DNA of 64,000 nt, taken from positions 1 through 64,000 of the forward strand of contig WEDG01004226.1 in the NCBI GenBank assembly GCA_017591395.1, given 5' to 3'. The notes under the pieces are model-generated. The model worked only from the letters and a program-made list of their open reading frames with translations. It made no database searches and had not been told where the DNA came from. Within the stretch, counting starts at the first letter, position 1. Every line of letters starts with the position of its first letter. Shown in pieces: positions 1 through 12,210 of this stretch. A program made the translations under genes and the position numbers. This DNA is from Schistocephalus solidus (lineage: Eukaryota; Platyhelminthes; Cestoda; Diphyllobothriidea; Diphyllobothriidae).

Positions 1-187
1 GGGTCACTGCCTATTTTTTTATAGTTCACCATTAATTTTAAAACATTGCTAACTGTTGACATAGCAGGACAAGTTACGAATTTGTACATTTTATCTGCAC
101 ACATTGTCATAACTTTATTTCGTTACTTATGTTTGCTTAGACAGTACCTTCCCGGTGCTAACCAAATATAAATTCTAAATTCTAAAT
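1..187 (+). mobile_element. 3' end of a CR1-like family A retrotransposon
   Basis: This is the last part of a family A 3' untranslated region and its tail. It matches the 3' end of the better preserved copy near 19550-19729 and ends in two AAATTCT-type repeats. The element enters from outside the window. Its tail abuts a family B2 sequence at 188 in mid-coding region, so this family A copy probably inserted into the B2 copy. The 5' part is not visible. Confidence 0.8.
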
Positions 188-930
188 CAGTAGTCACCAA
201 CTCCAGGAGGTAAATATTCTAATGGACCTGGGTATATGGATAACACCAAATCTCAAACCATCGTTGCACTGTGCGAATATCGCAAATAAAGCTCTGTGTA
301 TCTTAGGTGCAATCAGGAGGTCCTTCGTTAATTTTGACGGAGAGCTTTTTGGGCGCGTGTTTGGAACATTTATCCGGCCGGTTTTGGAATATTGCGTTCA
401 GGCGTGGCGCCCTTGGACGAAACATGACTTCGCTTTGATGGAGAAAGTTCAACGGAGGGCAAGGAAACTAGTCAGCGGATTGGAATGCCTACCCTATGAG
501 GGCCGCCTAGAAAGACATAACATTTTTCCTCTCTCTTATAGGCAATACAGAGGGGATATGATCTTAGTCTTCAAACTGGTTAGAGGAGTTGATTGTGCTC
601 TTCAGATGGCCAACTTTTTTTGAATTGGAAAACATGACAAGTCTCCGAGGTCACCAATACAAACTGAAAAGAAAACACGACAAACTTGAAATGCAGGCCA
701 AGTTCTTTTCCAAAACGGGTGATTGAAGAATGGAACAAACTGCCAGCTTCAGTTATTCAGGCTGAAAGCGTTAAAATGTTTAAAAGAAGACTTGATGCAT
801 TTTTACTTGATGAACATATATTTAGTCCACAGCAATGATCGATATACTAAAACGACTATCGCCATGTAACGTTTGCTTGTTTTGCTATCGTCTATCTGCC
901 TATCTCCCTTATATATACTAAATTATACCT
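188..930 (+). mobile_element. CR1-like family B2 copy: RT C-terminal part and 3' UTR
   Basis: The segment encodes the C-terminal region of a CR1-group reverse transcriptase: a LEYCVQAWRPWTKHD block, a VQRRARKLVSGLECLPYE block and a YRQYRGDMILVFKLVRG block, then a frame-shifted tail ending in the usual WN..LP...FK..LD type motif. It closely matches the copy at 34668-35440. The palm domain is missing because the left boundary at 188 is a junction with a family A tail. A short UTR runs to about 930 and ends near CCTATCTCCCTTATATATACT, the B2 3' terminus. It is a dead fragment. Confidence 0.8.
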
Positions 931-1004
931 ATGTCAAATAATAGATATCATCGTTATCTGTATGTGTTTGCAAAACTTATTATTATGTAGCAGTTTCTTC
1001 CTAT

Positions 1005-1215
1005 AAGAAGGTACGGTAATTGTCCAGTGAATATAAATACAGTTTGTGTTCGAGTGTGGCAGTCGTGTCTGTCCGTATGATGTCATCTGGCAGTTCGATC
1101 CAGGCACTGTTAAACTCGCTGCGAAAACGAAGGGCGATTAACATCCATGTTGGATAAGGCTCATCGAAGATATTGCAGGTAAAATACATATGTTATTAAC
1201 AATTAGTAGGTAACA
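1005..1215 (-). mobile_element. 3'-terminal coding fragment of a CR1-like element (family E)
   Basis: Read on the minus strand, the segment encodes a short C-terminal stretch with FNSAWIELPDDIIRT, which has the spacing of the WN-LP motif at the end of CR1-group RT proteins. A second copy of the same segment lies at about 2085-2245, with part of it also at 1300-1370. No catalytic motif is present, so the family assignment rests on this terminal motif alone. Confidence 0.5.
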
Positions 1216-1299
1216 TATTTGAAAAGAAAGAAAATTGTTTTCTAACAGTGGGATCTAGGCACAGTTAACCACCATTTTCTCCATTTATATGCCCAACTT

Positions 1300-2245
1300 T
1301 GCTATGATGTTGCCGTGCCTTCCTGTAGAATGAACGGTAGTTGTTAAGCGAATATAAATCCAGTTTATGTTTCCCCTGCAGAGTCAATCTTTGCATTCAC
1401 TTTTTCTTCCCCTCATTTTGAACTAGCATTGCCAACTCTTGACAACCTTGATACTTTCCTCCAAATTTGCAACCCTGACGATAGTCTCCAGGTTCTGTTG
1501 ATGATCGAGGCGGGTTCTGATGGTTTCGCCTCTTTGGTGATGGACTATTCAGTCAGCAAGGTTGCATCTCGATGATGATCTCGTGACCTCTACTGTCCCC
1601 TCTTCGTTTCAACCATGTTGTCTACGATGAGTTCGTCCTCTCTCACCTCCACTGGTGTTTATAAACAGTAGCTCTGACTGCTATATTATCTCTCACCCGA
1701 CAAGGAGCTTTCCGAACCCTCATACGCATCACAATACTATCCCATTGCATTTAGCTGTTAATGTTTTAGTGAAGCAGTTTTCTATCTCCTATTTTTTTTA
1801 AATTGTCAACTCGCTGAACTCCGCCTCCGATTTAACCCTAGGAGTTTTTATAACTGCTTCTTTTCCAGTTCAATGTATATGCCAAAGATTGTCAACTTTT
1901 GTTTTACAAATGGCAAATCCTTTTGAATCGGATATGTTTACCATAGTACTCATTTCTGCTGTTCATATGGATGCTCACATAATGCAGCAACTATCCACTT
2001 TGCATTTATTTAAACCACGGTACTAAGTTTGTAATGATGGGGCCCTCTGGGCCTTAAATATACAATTTATTTATTTATTTATGTATCTGTCGTGTCCGTC
2101 CGTAAAGACGTCGTCTGAGATTCCGTCCCAGGTACCAACAATTTGATACGAAAACGAATGGCGACGAACATCCAAGTGGGATAAGGCACATTGAAGATAT
2201 TCCAGTTAAAATAAATATGCAACTATAAAGTAGTGAGTAACATAG
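1300..2245 (-). mobile_element. Family E CR1-like remnant, split by retroposon D1
   Basis: The pieces 1300-1370 and 2078-2245 together match the 1005-1215 segment in order, with retroposon D1 inserted between them. The coding sense is minus and includes a decayed PYPTWMFVAIRFR stretch. At about 2245 it joins an inverted family B segment, so it was probably also the landing site for that element. Confidence 0.45.
1371..2077 (+). mobile_element. Retroposon D, copy 1
   Basis: This 707-bp insertion lies between two copies of TTTATGT (1364-1370 and 2078-2084), which I read as a 7-bp target-site duplication. It ends in GGGGCCCTCTGGGCC, then AAATATACAA and a TTTA-repeat tail. It matches D copy 2 (minus strand, 4261-5161) and D copy 3 (16130-16873) along its length. 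No RT or endonuclease motif is visible, so it is either a non-autonomous retroposon or the 3' UTR of an unseen LINE. The GGCCC...GGGCC pair near the 3' end could form a small hairpin of the kind used for LINE RT recognition (inference). Confidence 0.65.
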
Positions 2246-3210
2246 TCACATTTAGGTAACTGTAGACTAACTTTGGATTCTGCGTTGCCTTTTGCAGCAA
2301 AGCCTTCTCGAATTCTCTTCGCGTTTTAATGATAAGGCTTTTCAGTTTGTTTCTCTGTGTTTTATACTAAATAAACCATGCAACTTGTTTAGACTCGCAA
2401 TATTTTCTCCACAACTTGTGCTTCATGATTTTTTCCCTTTTTAAGTTACTGTCTAGCCAACCAGGAGGCTTGCTGTGATGGACACTAGTTAGTGGGCAGT
2501 GGTTGTCCATAAGTTGCAGAAGAACATTTCGGAATGACTTTCAATCTTCGTTCACGGTGCTCGAAAACATTGTGGTCCAGTTAATGTCTGTTAAATCTGC
2601 TCGCATCTGATAAAAGTTTCCTCACTTAACGTGATGCCGTTTTTCCTCTATGGCAGGCGCAACGGAGAATAAGGAGTAGTCCCACATAAGCACCACATGA
2701 TCACTACGACCGAGTGGAGGCATTTAAATAATCTCGTTAATTCTGCCTGATGTTTTCGTGAAAACAGGTCAAGACAGTTAGCCCTTTGTCCTTCACGTGT
2801 TCTGATGGGGAAAATGACATGTTGTTTGAGGAGTGCCTTCAAGGTCTTTTACAGAAAAACATAATCAAATGTCGATTTCGGGCATGAGGATTGAACGCTA
2901 CTCCAGTTAATTTCTGGTGCCTTGAAGTAACCCATAATCATGAAATTAGGCTGACTGGAGAAATTTTCTAATTGTTACAACAAATGGGTGTCCGCGACTC
3001 GGTCTATCCTAGGTGGCCGATAGACAATGAGAACATCCAGACATGGTGAGACAAGAGCCTTAATGTTCAACCATATGGCTTCTGCGCTGCACGCAAACTT
3101 GCTCGTCTTGTAGGACACTATTAGCACGTCTTTCCCATACACAAGTATTCCACCAACTTGTCGGTTTTCTCTGTCCCTTAGGTCTGCAGACGGAAAACTG
3201 GAGAGCGATG
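2246..3210 (-). mobile_element. Inverted 5' segment of a CR1-like family B element (endonuclease)
   Basis: On the minus strand the segment encodes a frame-broken APE-type endonuclease and linker in family B order: DRENRQVGGILVYGKD, then a VYRPP block, then MIMGYFKAPEINW (the GDFNAP motif), then REGQRANCLDLFS, then a linker with PPGWLDSNLKRE and ending NPKLVYSYL. Several stops and frameshifts make it non-functional. The next block expected in family B, FFQTVFTREP, starts on the opposite strand at 3225, so this looks like the inverted half of a single insertion. Confidence 0.65.
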
Positions 3211-5510
3211 ACCAGGTTAAAACATCCCTTCTTTCCGAATTCTTTCAGACCGTCTTCACCCGAGAGCCTAATACTATTGCTGCTTTTCAACCCATTTTCC
3301 AACCGATGTTTATCCCTCCTTTCCTTTTCTCCTCCACGCCTGCCTCATCCACAATAGAGGACCTATACCTAGACTTTTCACCGACCATAGTTAGAACCGA
3401 ATAACTCCATATAAATCCTGCCTAGTCACCTTGTCTGGATGAAATTCTTGCATTAGCACTTAGAGTACTTGCTGACAATCTGTATGAATCACTGTCCATC
3501 ATATTGCAAATGTCATTTGAAGAAAGAAAACTCCCGAAAGAATGGAAGTTTGCATTCATCGCCCCGATCTGTAAAGGAGGTTCACAACTCGACTGTTAAA
3601 ATTACCGCCATGTCAGTTTAACATGCATAGCGTGTAAATCATGGAGCTTATTGTCAAGCGGCATTTAATGCGCTATCTGAAAAACAACCAAATATTATGC
3701 GATGTCCAACACGGCTTCCGTCCAGGACTTTCCTGTCTCACAAGTGCCCTTCTGTCGCAAAACAAATGGACAAAGGCCACAGATAAGGGTTATCCAATAG
3801 ATTTCAAATTTTTTGACTTCAAGAATGCTTTTGAATGCGTACCAAATGGGCTTCTTTTATAGAAAATGTGGAAAGTACGAATTTGAGGGAATCTTTTCAA
3901 TTGCATCAGGAGTTTTTGTATTTAAGAGAACAGAGAATTGTTGTTGAAAACTCAAGCTCAAAATGGGCAAAAGTAAAAAGCGGTGTTCCACAGGGTTCTG
4001 TTTAAGGGTCCCCTACTCTTTCTAATCTACGTGAACGACTGTCTCAATGACCTAGATTGTGAAGGTGTCATGTTTGCAGATGATATAAAAAAATATGGAT
4101 TGAACTCAGCTGCGCTGATGACGCAAAAGGGTTACAATCGAATATCGACAAACTGAGGGCTTGGTCGGCAAGGCGGCATCTTAAGTTTAATGTATCCAAG
4201 TGCGTGAGCCTAAACATAAGCGCCGGTCGAAAAATATCTCGGAAACACCAGTACTTTAAATAATAAATAAATAAATAAATTGTATATTTAAAGCCCAGAG
4301 GGCCCCATCAATCCAAACGTATTATCACGGTAGAAATAAATACAAAGTGGATAATTGCCGTATTAGGTGAACAGGCATATGAGCAGCAGAAATGAGTAGT
4401 ATGGCAGGCACATCAGATTCAGAATGATTCACCATTTTTAAAACAATAGTCAACAATCTTTTGAACATACGGTTAACGAGGAATGAAGCAATGAAAAACT
4501 CCTACGGTTAAATTGGGGGCGAAGTTTTGCAAGCCACCCATTCAAAAAAAACTAGGAGAAATTAAACTGCTTCTCTAAAAAATTAAAAGCTAGAGTTGAT
4601 GGGATTTTAAAGATGCAGTGGGATAGTACTGTGATTTTGGTGACAACGTATGAGGGTTCGGATCGCTCCTTGTCGGTTAAGAGATAATATAACAGCTAGA
4701 GCTACTGCTTATAACCCTCAGGGAGGTGAGACAGGAGGAGCTCATCGTAGACTAACAGGGTCGACACGCAGTGGAGAAAGTAGATGTCATGAGCTCATCA
4801 CCGAGATGTGGCCTTGCTGACTGCATAGTCCACCAACAAGGAGGTGCAAAACATCCGAACCCACCACAATCGTCAAACGATCCCGGAGACCACCGTCAGG
4901 GCTGCAAAAACGAAGGAAGGTATCAAGATTGTACAGAGATGGCAATGATAGATGAAGCTATGTCCCTTTTGGAGTGGGGGAATTCTGTCATGTCCGTTGG
5001 ATAACCGGTGGGGAGTGCAACGCTGTGGGCAACTGCAGGGTCGGGTTGAGAGGATGCTGACATTGAACGAAGGATAACGATACGATAAGCGGCGACGGCA
5101 TCTTTAGCGACATTACATAACTCTATTTTCCATCCGGGATCCGCGCGAAAATAGCATTGCATTTAAAGAGTTGGAAACACATAAAGATCTGTGCATGTGG
5201 ACGGTTGTGAATTTGATGCCCTCAGAACACTGTAAGAAAGCACTCCAGAAGGCAATATGTACATTGCATTGGATCAGACGTGCTTTTAAAATGTTCCTTT
5301 CTGATCTCTTTGGAAAAATGCTTGGCGTCTACGTGAGACCACATTTAGCTTACAGAATACCAGTATGGATACCGTGGATGAAGAAAGATGTCGACCTCCT
5401 CGAGCAGGTGCAATGGAGAACAACGAAGATGGTCGACGGTTTTAAGACTTTACCGTACAAAGACAGATTAAAAAAGTTTGACTTATTTCATCTTTCCTAC
5501 AGGCACTTTG
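3211..5510 (+). mobile_element. CR1-like family B RT segment, interrupted by retroposon D2
   Basis: Plus-strand decayed RT: FFQTVFTREP at 3228, a KLPKEWKFAFIAPI block near 3530, QHGFRPGLSCLTSALL near 3710, a FFDFKNAFECVP palm block near 3810, and MFADDIKKYG (FADD catalytic box) near 4070. It is then cut at 4260 by D2 and resumes at 5168 with the C-terminal block (VRPHLAY, VQWRTTKMVDG, LPYKDRLKKFD, LSYRH). The match to family B stops at about 5510. Stops and frameshifts are frequent, so this is a pseudogene. Confidence 0.7.
4261..5161 (-). mobile_element. Retroposon D, copy 2
   Basis: A 901-bp minus-strand copy of retroposon D. Its AATAAATA-type tail is at 4261-4280 and its 5' end is near 5161. 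It interrupts the RT coding region of a family B element and is flanked by TTTAAA (4255-4260 and 5162-5167), a short likely target-site duplication. It extends about 200 bp further 5' than copy 1, suggesting copy 1 is 5'-truncated. No protein domain is recognised in any frame. Confidence 0.6.
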
Positions 5511-5975
5511 TGGTGAAGCCTGCTCTGGCCATTCTGGATTATCCGGGGCCATTAACTGGCGAGTCGTTTAAAATCGGTGTCGAATTTCAAGTCCCTCGAG
5601 CCTACGAGTTTTTAGTCTCTAACTCAGTGTAGAAGACACGGTGCTGGAAAATTATTAAAGAATTGTCTATATATTCCCCTGAGTTCGTAAATTGCGACTT
5701 GGACGTAAGGATTCTGAGGCTTGAAAAAAAAAATCCTAACTGCTGAGGATTCTTCCCTGCCTCAGGATTTACCTTTACTGGAATTAATAGCCCCGATCTT
5801 TGCTGATTTCTGAAACTCACACCAGCTGCGTGCTCCCTGCATCTGCTTTCAATCGCGGAAGGGGCTCAAACCAAAGGCTGAGTCCTTATATTTTAATATT
5901 ATTATTGTTGAATATCCTACCTGACACTCTGTTAATTTTGTGGCAATTCTAACATACAAAACTCAAGTTCCTTAA
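5511..5975. other. Stretch without a recognised gene
   Basis: After the family B match ends, this AT-rich stretch shows no coding motif, no RNA gene and no repeat shared with the rest of the window. It may hold the unrecognised remainder of the element that the family B copy invaded. Confidence 0.4.
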
Positions 5976-6486
5976 GTTTATTGTCACAAAAAATTGGTCC
6001 ACGACCTAGTTTTGAACCTGCACCACAAAATTGCTTGGGACCGTCTATCGGCGCCTCTACTCACTCAGCCATATTGGCAGGGGATCTTGTTAAGGAAGTT
6101 AATGGACAATCAGAAAACAATTGTAACTATCGTTTTTCTGCTATAAGTTCACCTCCCGCTAAACGGGGTACAAATTTAGTAAGCTAAACTAATGTAGCTT
6201 ACGAAGACGAAATTTGTATGAGGTGCTTCAGCCTCCAGCAGAAATTCTCAAAGATGAAGCAGGAAATAAACAATATAAGACAATAAATAGATAACTTAAA
6301 AAATCTATATCTTGCCCAACTGCTAAAAAAGGTCCTGTTCGCTACTTCCGAAGGCAGCCTAATCTAGTCCTTGTTCCACTCCACCAGTACTTAGTTCGGG
6401 TTGCATCAGCACTAATCTGGCTTTACCGCCCATCGCTCCATCGGTGGTACACGTTGCACCAACATGCGATGTTAAAGAGGTTGGCG
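5976..6486 (+). mobile_element. 5' end of a CR1-like family B element (ORF1 start)
   Basis: The segment encodes the N-terminal part of family B ORF1: after an antisense tRNA-like module it reads SSPPAKRGTNLVS, then AYEDEICMRCFSLQQKFSKM, matching the equivalent SPPAKRTKSLV and YEDEACATCFKLLLKI blocks of B II. The family B match fades by about 6300, and a family A element begins at 6487. The protein is broken by an early stop at 6185. In family B the following part would be a predicted coiled coil and an RRM-like domain. Confidence 0.65.
6000..6082 (-). other. Antisense tRNA-like module in a family B 5' end
   Basis: On the minus strand this segment has a Pol III A-box-like TGGCTGAGTGAGTAGAGG (rc of 6054-6071) and a B-box-like GGTTCAAA (rc of 6011-6018) at tRNA-like spacing. 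It is degenerate and unlikely to be a working tRNA. It sits just upstream of the ORF1 start in the same relative position and orientation as the modules at 21889-21962 and 24161-24236, yet the three sequences differ clearly. Confidence 0.5.
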
Positions 6487-9151
6487 CTCAGGAATACGCT
6501 GAGCTTAGAACAGTAGCCTTTGAGCTTGATCCAGATGTGCAATGCATCACTGATTCCTGGGCTCACTCTCTTATTTCTGACTCAACGCTTGCTATAGATA
6601 ATTTCAATTTGTACTGACAAGACCGCGCTGATAAACGTGGCGTTGGTTGCCTCCTTTATATAACGTCATCCTTTGTACATTTCCCTTTTCAGCTGGCCAT
6701 TTCATCCTTTTCTGGAAATGTATGCTTTGCTTCAGTCATCCTCCCTCACAATAAAAAAGCGTTGATTGGCTGTGTGTATAATCCTCCGTGTTATTTTGGC
6801 AATGAAAGCGAGCTCTGTGAACTAGTTGAAAAAATGCAGACACTCAATTTGATGTCAAAATAATCGTAGACGGTTTAAATCTGCCAGGCATAGACTGGCA
6901 GGCACATTCCTCTCCGCTTATTATCAGAACTTGGTCGATACTATTAACTTTTCAAACATGTCCCAACTGGTCAGATCAGTTAATAGAAATGACAACATTT
7001 TAGATTTAATTTTTACAAATTATGTCCACCCTCTCTTTATGAATTTTCATCATGATCTTTTCACAAGTGATCACGCAATAATTCACTGTTGTTTTCCAGT
7101 CCCCCTTCTTACGAAGCCTGAGGTTAAATGCAATGACCTTGACTTTGCTAATACAAACCATGAACTGATAAATAATTTCCTAAGCACTCTAGATTGGCAA
7201 GGCAAATTCGCAATCAACGATCCAATTTTTTTCCGTGAACTATTGCAGAGCCTCACAGAACAAATCCAGGCTTTAATCCCGTTTAAGATTTTTAATTCAA
7301 ATACAGCTTCTTCTACTCTTCCGCATTTTCTCCAGTACAGACTGAAAAAATTACGAAAACAACTTAAAGATTCATCTAAAAGCTCTTTGTCAGTTCATTT
7401 AAGGATTGCACAAATATTTGAATAATCATCGAAAATTAGGCTCGCGAGATATAAGCGTAGGGAGTCTCGGGCACTAAGTGATGGCAATTCATCAAAATCT
7501 GTTGCTCTTATCTTCTATGTTCAATCATCGGCAAAGCGTCTGAATGTAACTCCGCCCTCCCTCGACTGTAACAAAAAATGTTTAACAGACGATTTTGGCA
7601 AAGCTGAATTGTTAAATTCGTTTTTTGCCAACCACTTTACCACTTAAACTAGCCCCACTCCCACAATTGCTCTGCTTTCAAATTCGCTTCTTACAACCAT
7701 TAATTTCTCGCCTTCGTGTATTCAAAAGGAAAAAGCTCACCTAAAAAATTTACATTCGGTTGGAACTGATAACATTCCAAACTCGCTTATTAAACAATTA
7801 AGGGTTTTTTCACCATTACTAACCAAATTATTCTCAGTATTTCTCGAAAATGGTTTCTTCCCCGATTACTGGAAAACTTCTATTATAATACCAGTTTTTA
7901 AATTTGATTCCCGCTCGGACATTCATAACTATCGCGGTGTTCATAAAACACCCTCTCATGCTAAACTCTTCGAAAAACTAATTGCGAAAAAAATCACAGA
8001 TTTTTGCATAAGCAATCAAATTATCAAATTTTCCCAACACGGCTTCTTACCGGACGGCTCTTGTGGAACCTGCCACATGTCTTTTCTAAATCTTCAAACC
8101 TCTCTTCGTAATGACCATCTGTCTGTGGTTGTTATCTATTTTGATCTTAGTAAGGCATTCGATAAAGTGCCTCATAAATGACTTCTAGCGTAACTAGAAG
8201 CTATAGGATTTCGTAGTCTCCTTACTGAATTTATTAGATCATACCTAAATGATCGAAAACAGAAGGTTTTAGAAGGGTCCTCGTACTCAAATCCTACCCC
8301 GATTGTTAGTGGTTTCCTTCAAGGAACCGTATTAGGTCCTTTGTTGTTCTTACTGTATATAAATGATATTTCATCGATAGTTAAACATTCTCAATCTTTT
8401 ATTTATGCTGATGACCTCAAATGCGTGTATTCCTTCTCTAACTCTACGACCGAACAATGCCTTGAACAAATTCACTCAGACTTAGACGCTCTTTCGGCCT
8501 GGAGCTCCACTTGGCTAATTGATTTCTCACCTACTAAGTGTCACTACATGAGTTTTGGGCCTGTAAGGCTGCTGCAACCTCTTATTTTTGAAAGTTACCC
8601 TATGATTGAATGTTCCTCCATCAAGGACTTGGGCTTAAGCGTCACCAATAAATTAGATCTTTCGCCTTATGCCGATAGAATTACGGCCAAAGCTGCTCAG
8701 ATTTGCGGCTTTATTTCTTATAATTTATACCTTCCTGAAATTAAATTAAGACTTTATCGTATGTTTGTACTTCCGATTCTTGAATTTTGCTGTCGTTCCT
8801 TCGGTTTAATGAACGAATCTAGCCGTTCAAAAATTGAAAATGTCTAAAGACATTTCACAAAAAACTCCTATTTCCAACTCTTTCAACTACTTCCTACTCA
8901 ACAAAATGCCAGCTAATGAAGCTAAAATTTCTTTGAATCAGGAGACTTGAAGCAGGCTTTTGTCTCCTTTTCCGACTTAATAATAGCTCAACTTTCCCCA
9001 AGCTTTTATTTTAAAACATCGCTAACTGTTGACATAGCAGGACGAGTTATGTATTTGTACATTTTACCTGCACACATTGTCATAACTTTATTTCGTTACT
9101 AATGTTTGCTTAGACAGTGCCTTGCCGGTGCTAACCAAATATAAATTCTTA
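6487..9151 (+). mobile_element. CR1-like family A element, decayed copy 1
   Basis: In order: a truncated APE endonuclease (AFELDPDVQCITDSW near 6515, then a YRQDRADKRG-like block with a stop, then the NILDLIF motif near 6990); the linker (about 7430-7750); and the RT, with QHGFLPDGSC near 8035, FDLSKAFDKVPH near 8145, a stop where R/K is expected at 8179, and FIYADDLKCVYSF (YADD box) near 8400. An internal deletion at about 9005 joins the RT C-terminus directly to the last 150 bp of the 3' UTR. The copy ends in the family AAATTCT tail. About 48 bp of the endonuclease region present in other copies is missing near 6495. Inactive. Confidence 0.8.
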
Positions 9152-12100
9152 ATTCTAAATTTGATTCACCGCCTTGACATTGTAATAAAAACAGAGATAT
9201 GGGCAACACCCTGTGCATCCGACTTTGAACTCAATATTCTAGGGTATGATTACATTCTTAACGATCGACATGAGGGCCGTGGCGGAGGAAGCTGCATCTA
9301 TATTAAGCAGCCACTTACGTTTCTGCCGTTGGATTATCGACAATTTACCGCAGTAGAAGAGAGCTGTTGGCTCCGAGTAGTTCTAAAAGATAACTACTCT
9401 TTCCTCGTTGGTTATGTCTATCGCCCCACAAACGCAAGCGAGGATTATGATCTTCGTCTCTCACAGGCATTTCATGCCGCAGTTGACCTGAATCTGAAGT
9501 ACTGCTTGATTGCATGTGACTTCAATCTTCCTGAAGTTCATTGGTTTCCCCTCTTCCGGTCCTGCAATGTTCGAAAACTTGCTTTAGGCCAAAGATACTG
9601 GCACGTTGGAACACAAAGTTGATTTTCCTACCAGAGGATCAAACGTACTTGATCTCGTTTTCTGCAGAGGTTGTCAGCCATTGCCAGTTTCTCCTTAAGA
9701 CCCACTTGGGAGTTCAGACCATGCTATAATTCTTTCTTCACTAGAAATCGAGGCTGATGAAACGTTTTCTAAACAAGATAGATTTTTCCATGATTTCCAA
9801 TCAGCAAATATGGGGGAATTACTAACACATCTTAATTCCCACGATTGGACTAACTTCTTTCTATGTTTCGATATGAATGTTTGTACTGATACATTCTACC
9901 AAGTTCTAGGTCCATTCATTTCTCGTTTTGTTCTCCGTAAGAAAATAATTAATCTCAAGGAGGAAATCGACCTCCCTTTATCTTTCAGCCGTAGACCGCA
10001 TAGACTCTGGCGTCGTTTTCATCTACTAGATGACACTTCCGTCTTGCCCTTGATCCAACAAATCTTTGAACAGGCCAAGAGGCTCGCGGAAGAACAACGA
10101 CTAGCTGAAGAGGTTAACATTGCTGAAAACCATTTGTAAAATGTTGCAAAATTCCTTTCACGCCCAGTAAAGGTGCAGAGAAAAACTCATTACACTGTAC
10201 TTCGAGACGCTTTTGGAAACCCAATAGCTGACGCAAAGTTGACGGCTGATAGCTTCAATGCATTCTTGTCCAGAACTTATAGTGAACATTCGGTCGCCCC
10301 CTTTCCAAACATCCAGGTTTGGAACGGTTAAGTCCTCGAAACATAACCTTTACCCTCTGGGACGTGACCGTAACCATTCGGCGTTCTCGTCAATCTTACA
10401 GTCCTGGACCAGATGGCGTCCCGGTCAGCGTTCTAAAAGCAAATGCAAACGATATAATTCCGTCACTTCTGTATAAAATATTTAATCTTGCTCTTTAAAG
10501 TGAAACCTTTCCTATTTTTATGGAAGGAATCGCACATTCTGCCTATACCCAAACACGGCTGAACTACATCATTCGGCGACTTTAGGCCAATAAATACACT
10601 GCCTGCAGCCTCGAAGATCTTAAAGACCTTGATTAAAGACAAGCTGATGCATCACCTAACAGAGAATAGCTTTTTAATGCGGCTCAGCATGGGTTTCTTG
10701 AAAAAAAAAATCGCGTGACACCTGCCAGCTCTTATACTTTGATCATGTGCTACAATCTAGAAATAGTGGTTTTGCAATCTACACCGTTTATTTCGACTTC
10801 ACAAAAGCTTTTGATCGTGTTGACCATGATCTCTTCCTGCTGAAACTTACCTCCTTCGGCATAGGTAACCAGCTTCTGAACCTAATATCCTCCTATTTGA
10901 ATGCTTGTGCACAGCGAGTTAAAAGTTCCGATGTTATCTCTAGCCCCACACACGTGAGGAGTGGAGTTATTCATGGTAGCGTACTCGGCCGGCTCCTATT
11001 TCGCCTGTTTGTCAACGATGTTCCTGATTGTTTTCAGTATGGTAGGCTCCTTATTTATGCTGATGATTTAAAAGTTGCCTATCGATATAAACTGGCTGAT
11101 TGCCAAATATTGCTTGAGCTCTTAAAAAAGTATCTTCAAGCCTTCGCTCAGTGGTGTCGCACATGTCGCCTTTCGCTTTCTTGGCACAAGTGCTCCGTTA
11201 TGGTTCATGGCGATAACCGTCAGCCTCATCTAAGCATTGACGTTCATGACCTTAATGTGACCGGGGTTTACAGGATCTGGGTATATCATATTCTATTAGC
11301 TTAATCTGTGGGAGCACTGCGCCCTGATTGTCTCGAAAGCACGCCAAACCACTGGGTTTATCCTCAGAAATTTTAAAACCCTCAATATTAGGACAAGCGT
11401 TTATAAAATGTATGTCAGACCATGTCCAACAATTCTTTAATAAAAGAGTTTTCACTTCAGAGCACAGAAACCTGTCCTACCAACAACGCTGTGAGCTTAC
11501 AAGCCTCGACCCGTTGTAGCTTCATAGATTACAGAAGGGACTATTTTTACTGTTTAAACTTTAATACAGTTTTACCTTTAATCCCCTTACATCCCTGAGG
11601 CAGCTCGACCACTCTCGGCACACCAGTCATCGAGATGTATTTATATTTTTTCCTTTGGCACGCACCGTTAGATATCGTCATTTTTTTCGGTAAACGCTAT
11701 AGCAATCTGGAATAAACTACCCAGAAGTATTAAAATTCAGCAAAGATATCCTTTGTTTACGAGAGCTGTCACTATTTTTTCTACATTTAGGACACCTTCT
11801 ATGAATTTTGGGTGCTGATTCTCTGGAAGCTGTCTACCGTTCTGATGGCGTCAACGGACTCTGATCCGGTGCCGGACTTCATGCTGAAGGCAATATTGCT
11901 GGCTCTGCAGTCCGTAATCGGGTTATTCCTCAGTCGACAGCGAGCAGCTGTTCGCCGGCATACCTGCTGCTAGTACAGAATACCTGATCCACAACAATGA
12001 AAAGAGAAGTACTACACCGTGCACCTGTGTCAATACTTCCCTGTCCTGAACTTTAATCCGTTCAATAAGCTGCAGTTTTTTCTCCTGAAAACACTATAAA

Positions 12101-12210
12101 GAACGATCAGGAGTTTTTTCACTGTCAGCTCGATCCCCTACTTTAGCTCCCTTTTGACCTTGCCTGTAAACTGGCAATAAATATATAATTAATTTATTAA
12201 ATATTCTTTC
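9152..12210 (+). mobile_element. CR1-like family C element, copy 1
   Basis: A third LINE family. Its endonuclease (9160-9740) shows TEIWATP, GRGGGSCIYI, GYVYRPTNAS and CDFNLPEVHWF, and lacks the N-terminal end. A linker with many frameshifts follows. The RT includes a FRPINTLPAASKI-type region near 10580, then an open stretch from 10747 with YFDFTKAFDRVDHDLF, SGVIHGSVLG and LLIYADDLKVAYRY (YADD box) near 11060. A C-terminal block with LSYQQRCELTSLD-type sequence follows near 11480. The 3' UTR (about 11810-12205) matches that of copy 2 and ends in a short AATAAATAT tail. Frame breaks show it is inactive. Confidence 0.75.
10747..11304 (+). pseudogene. Family C reverse transcriptase, palm-domain fragment
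   Basis: An open stretch of 185 codons holding the central RT palm. The first catalytic aspartate lies in YFDFTKAFDRVDH, a GVIHGSVLG block follows (family consensus usually QGS), then LIYADDLKV with the paired catalytic aspartates. It is flanked on both sides by frameshifts relative to the rest of family C, so it is a fragment of a once longer endonuclease-RT polyprotein. Confidence 0.75.
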
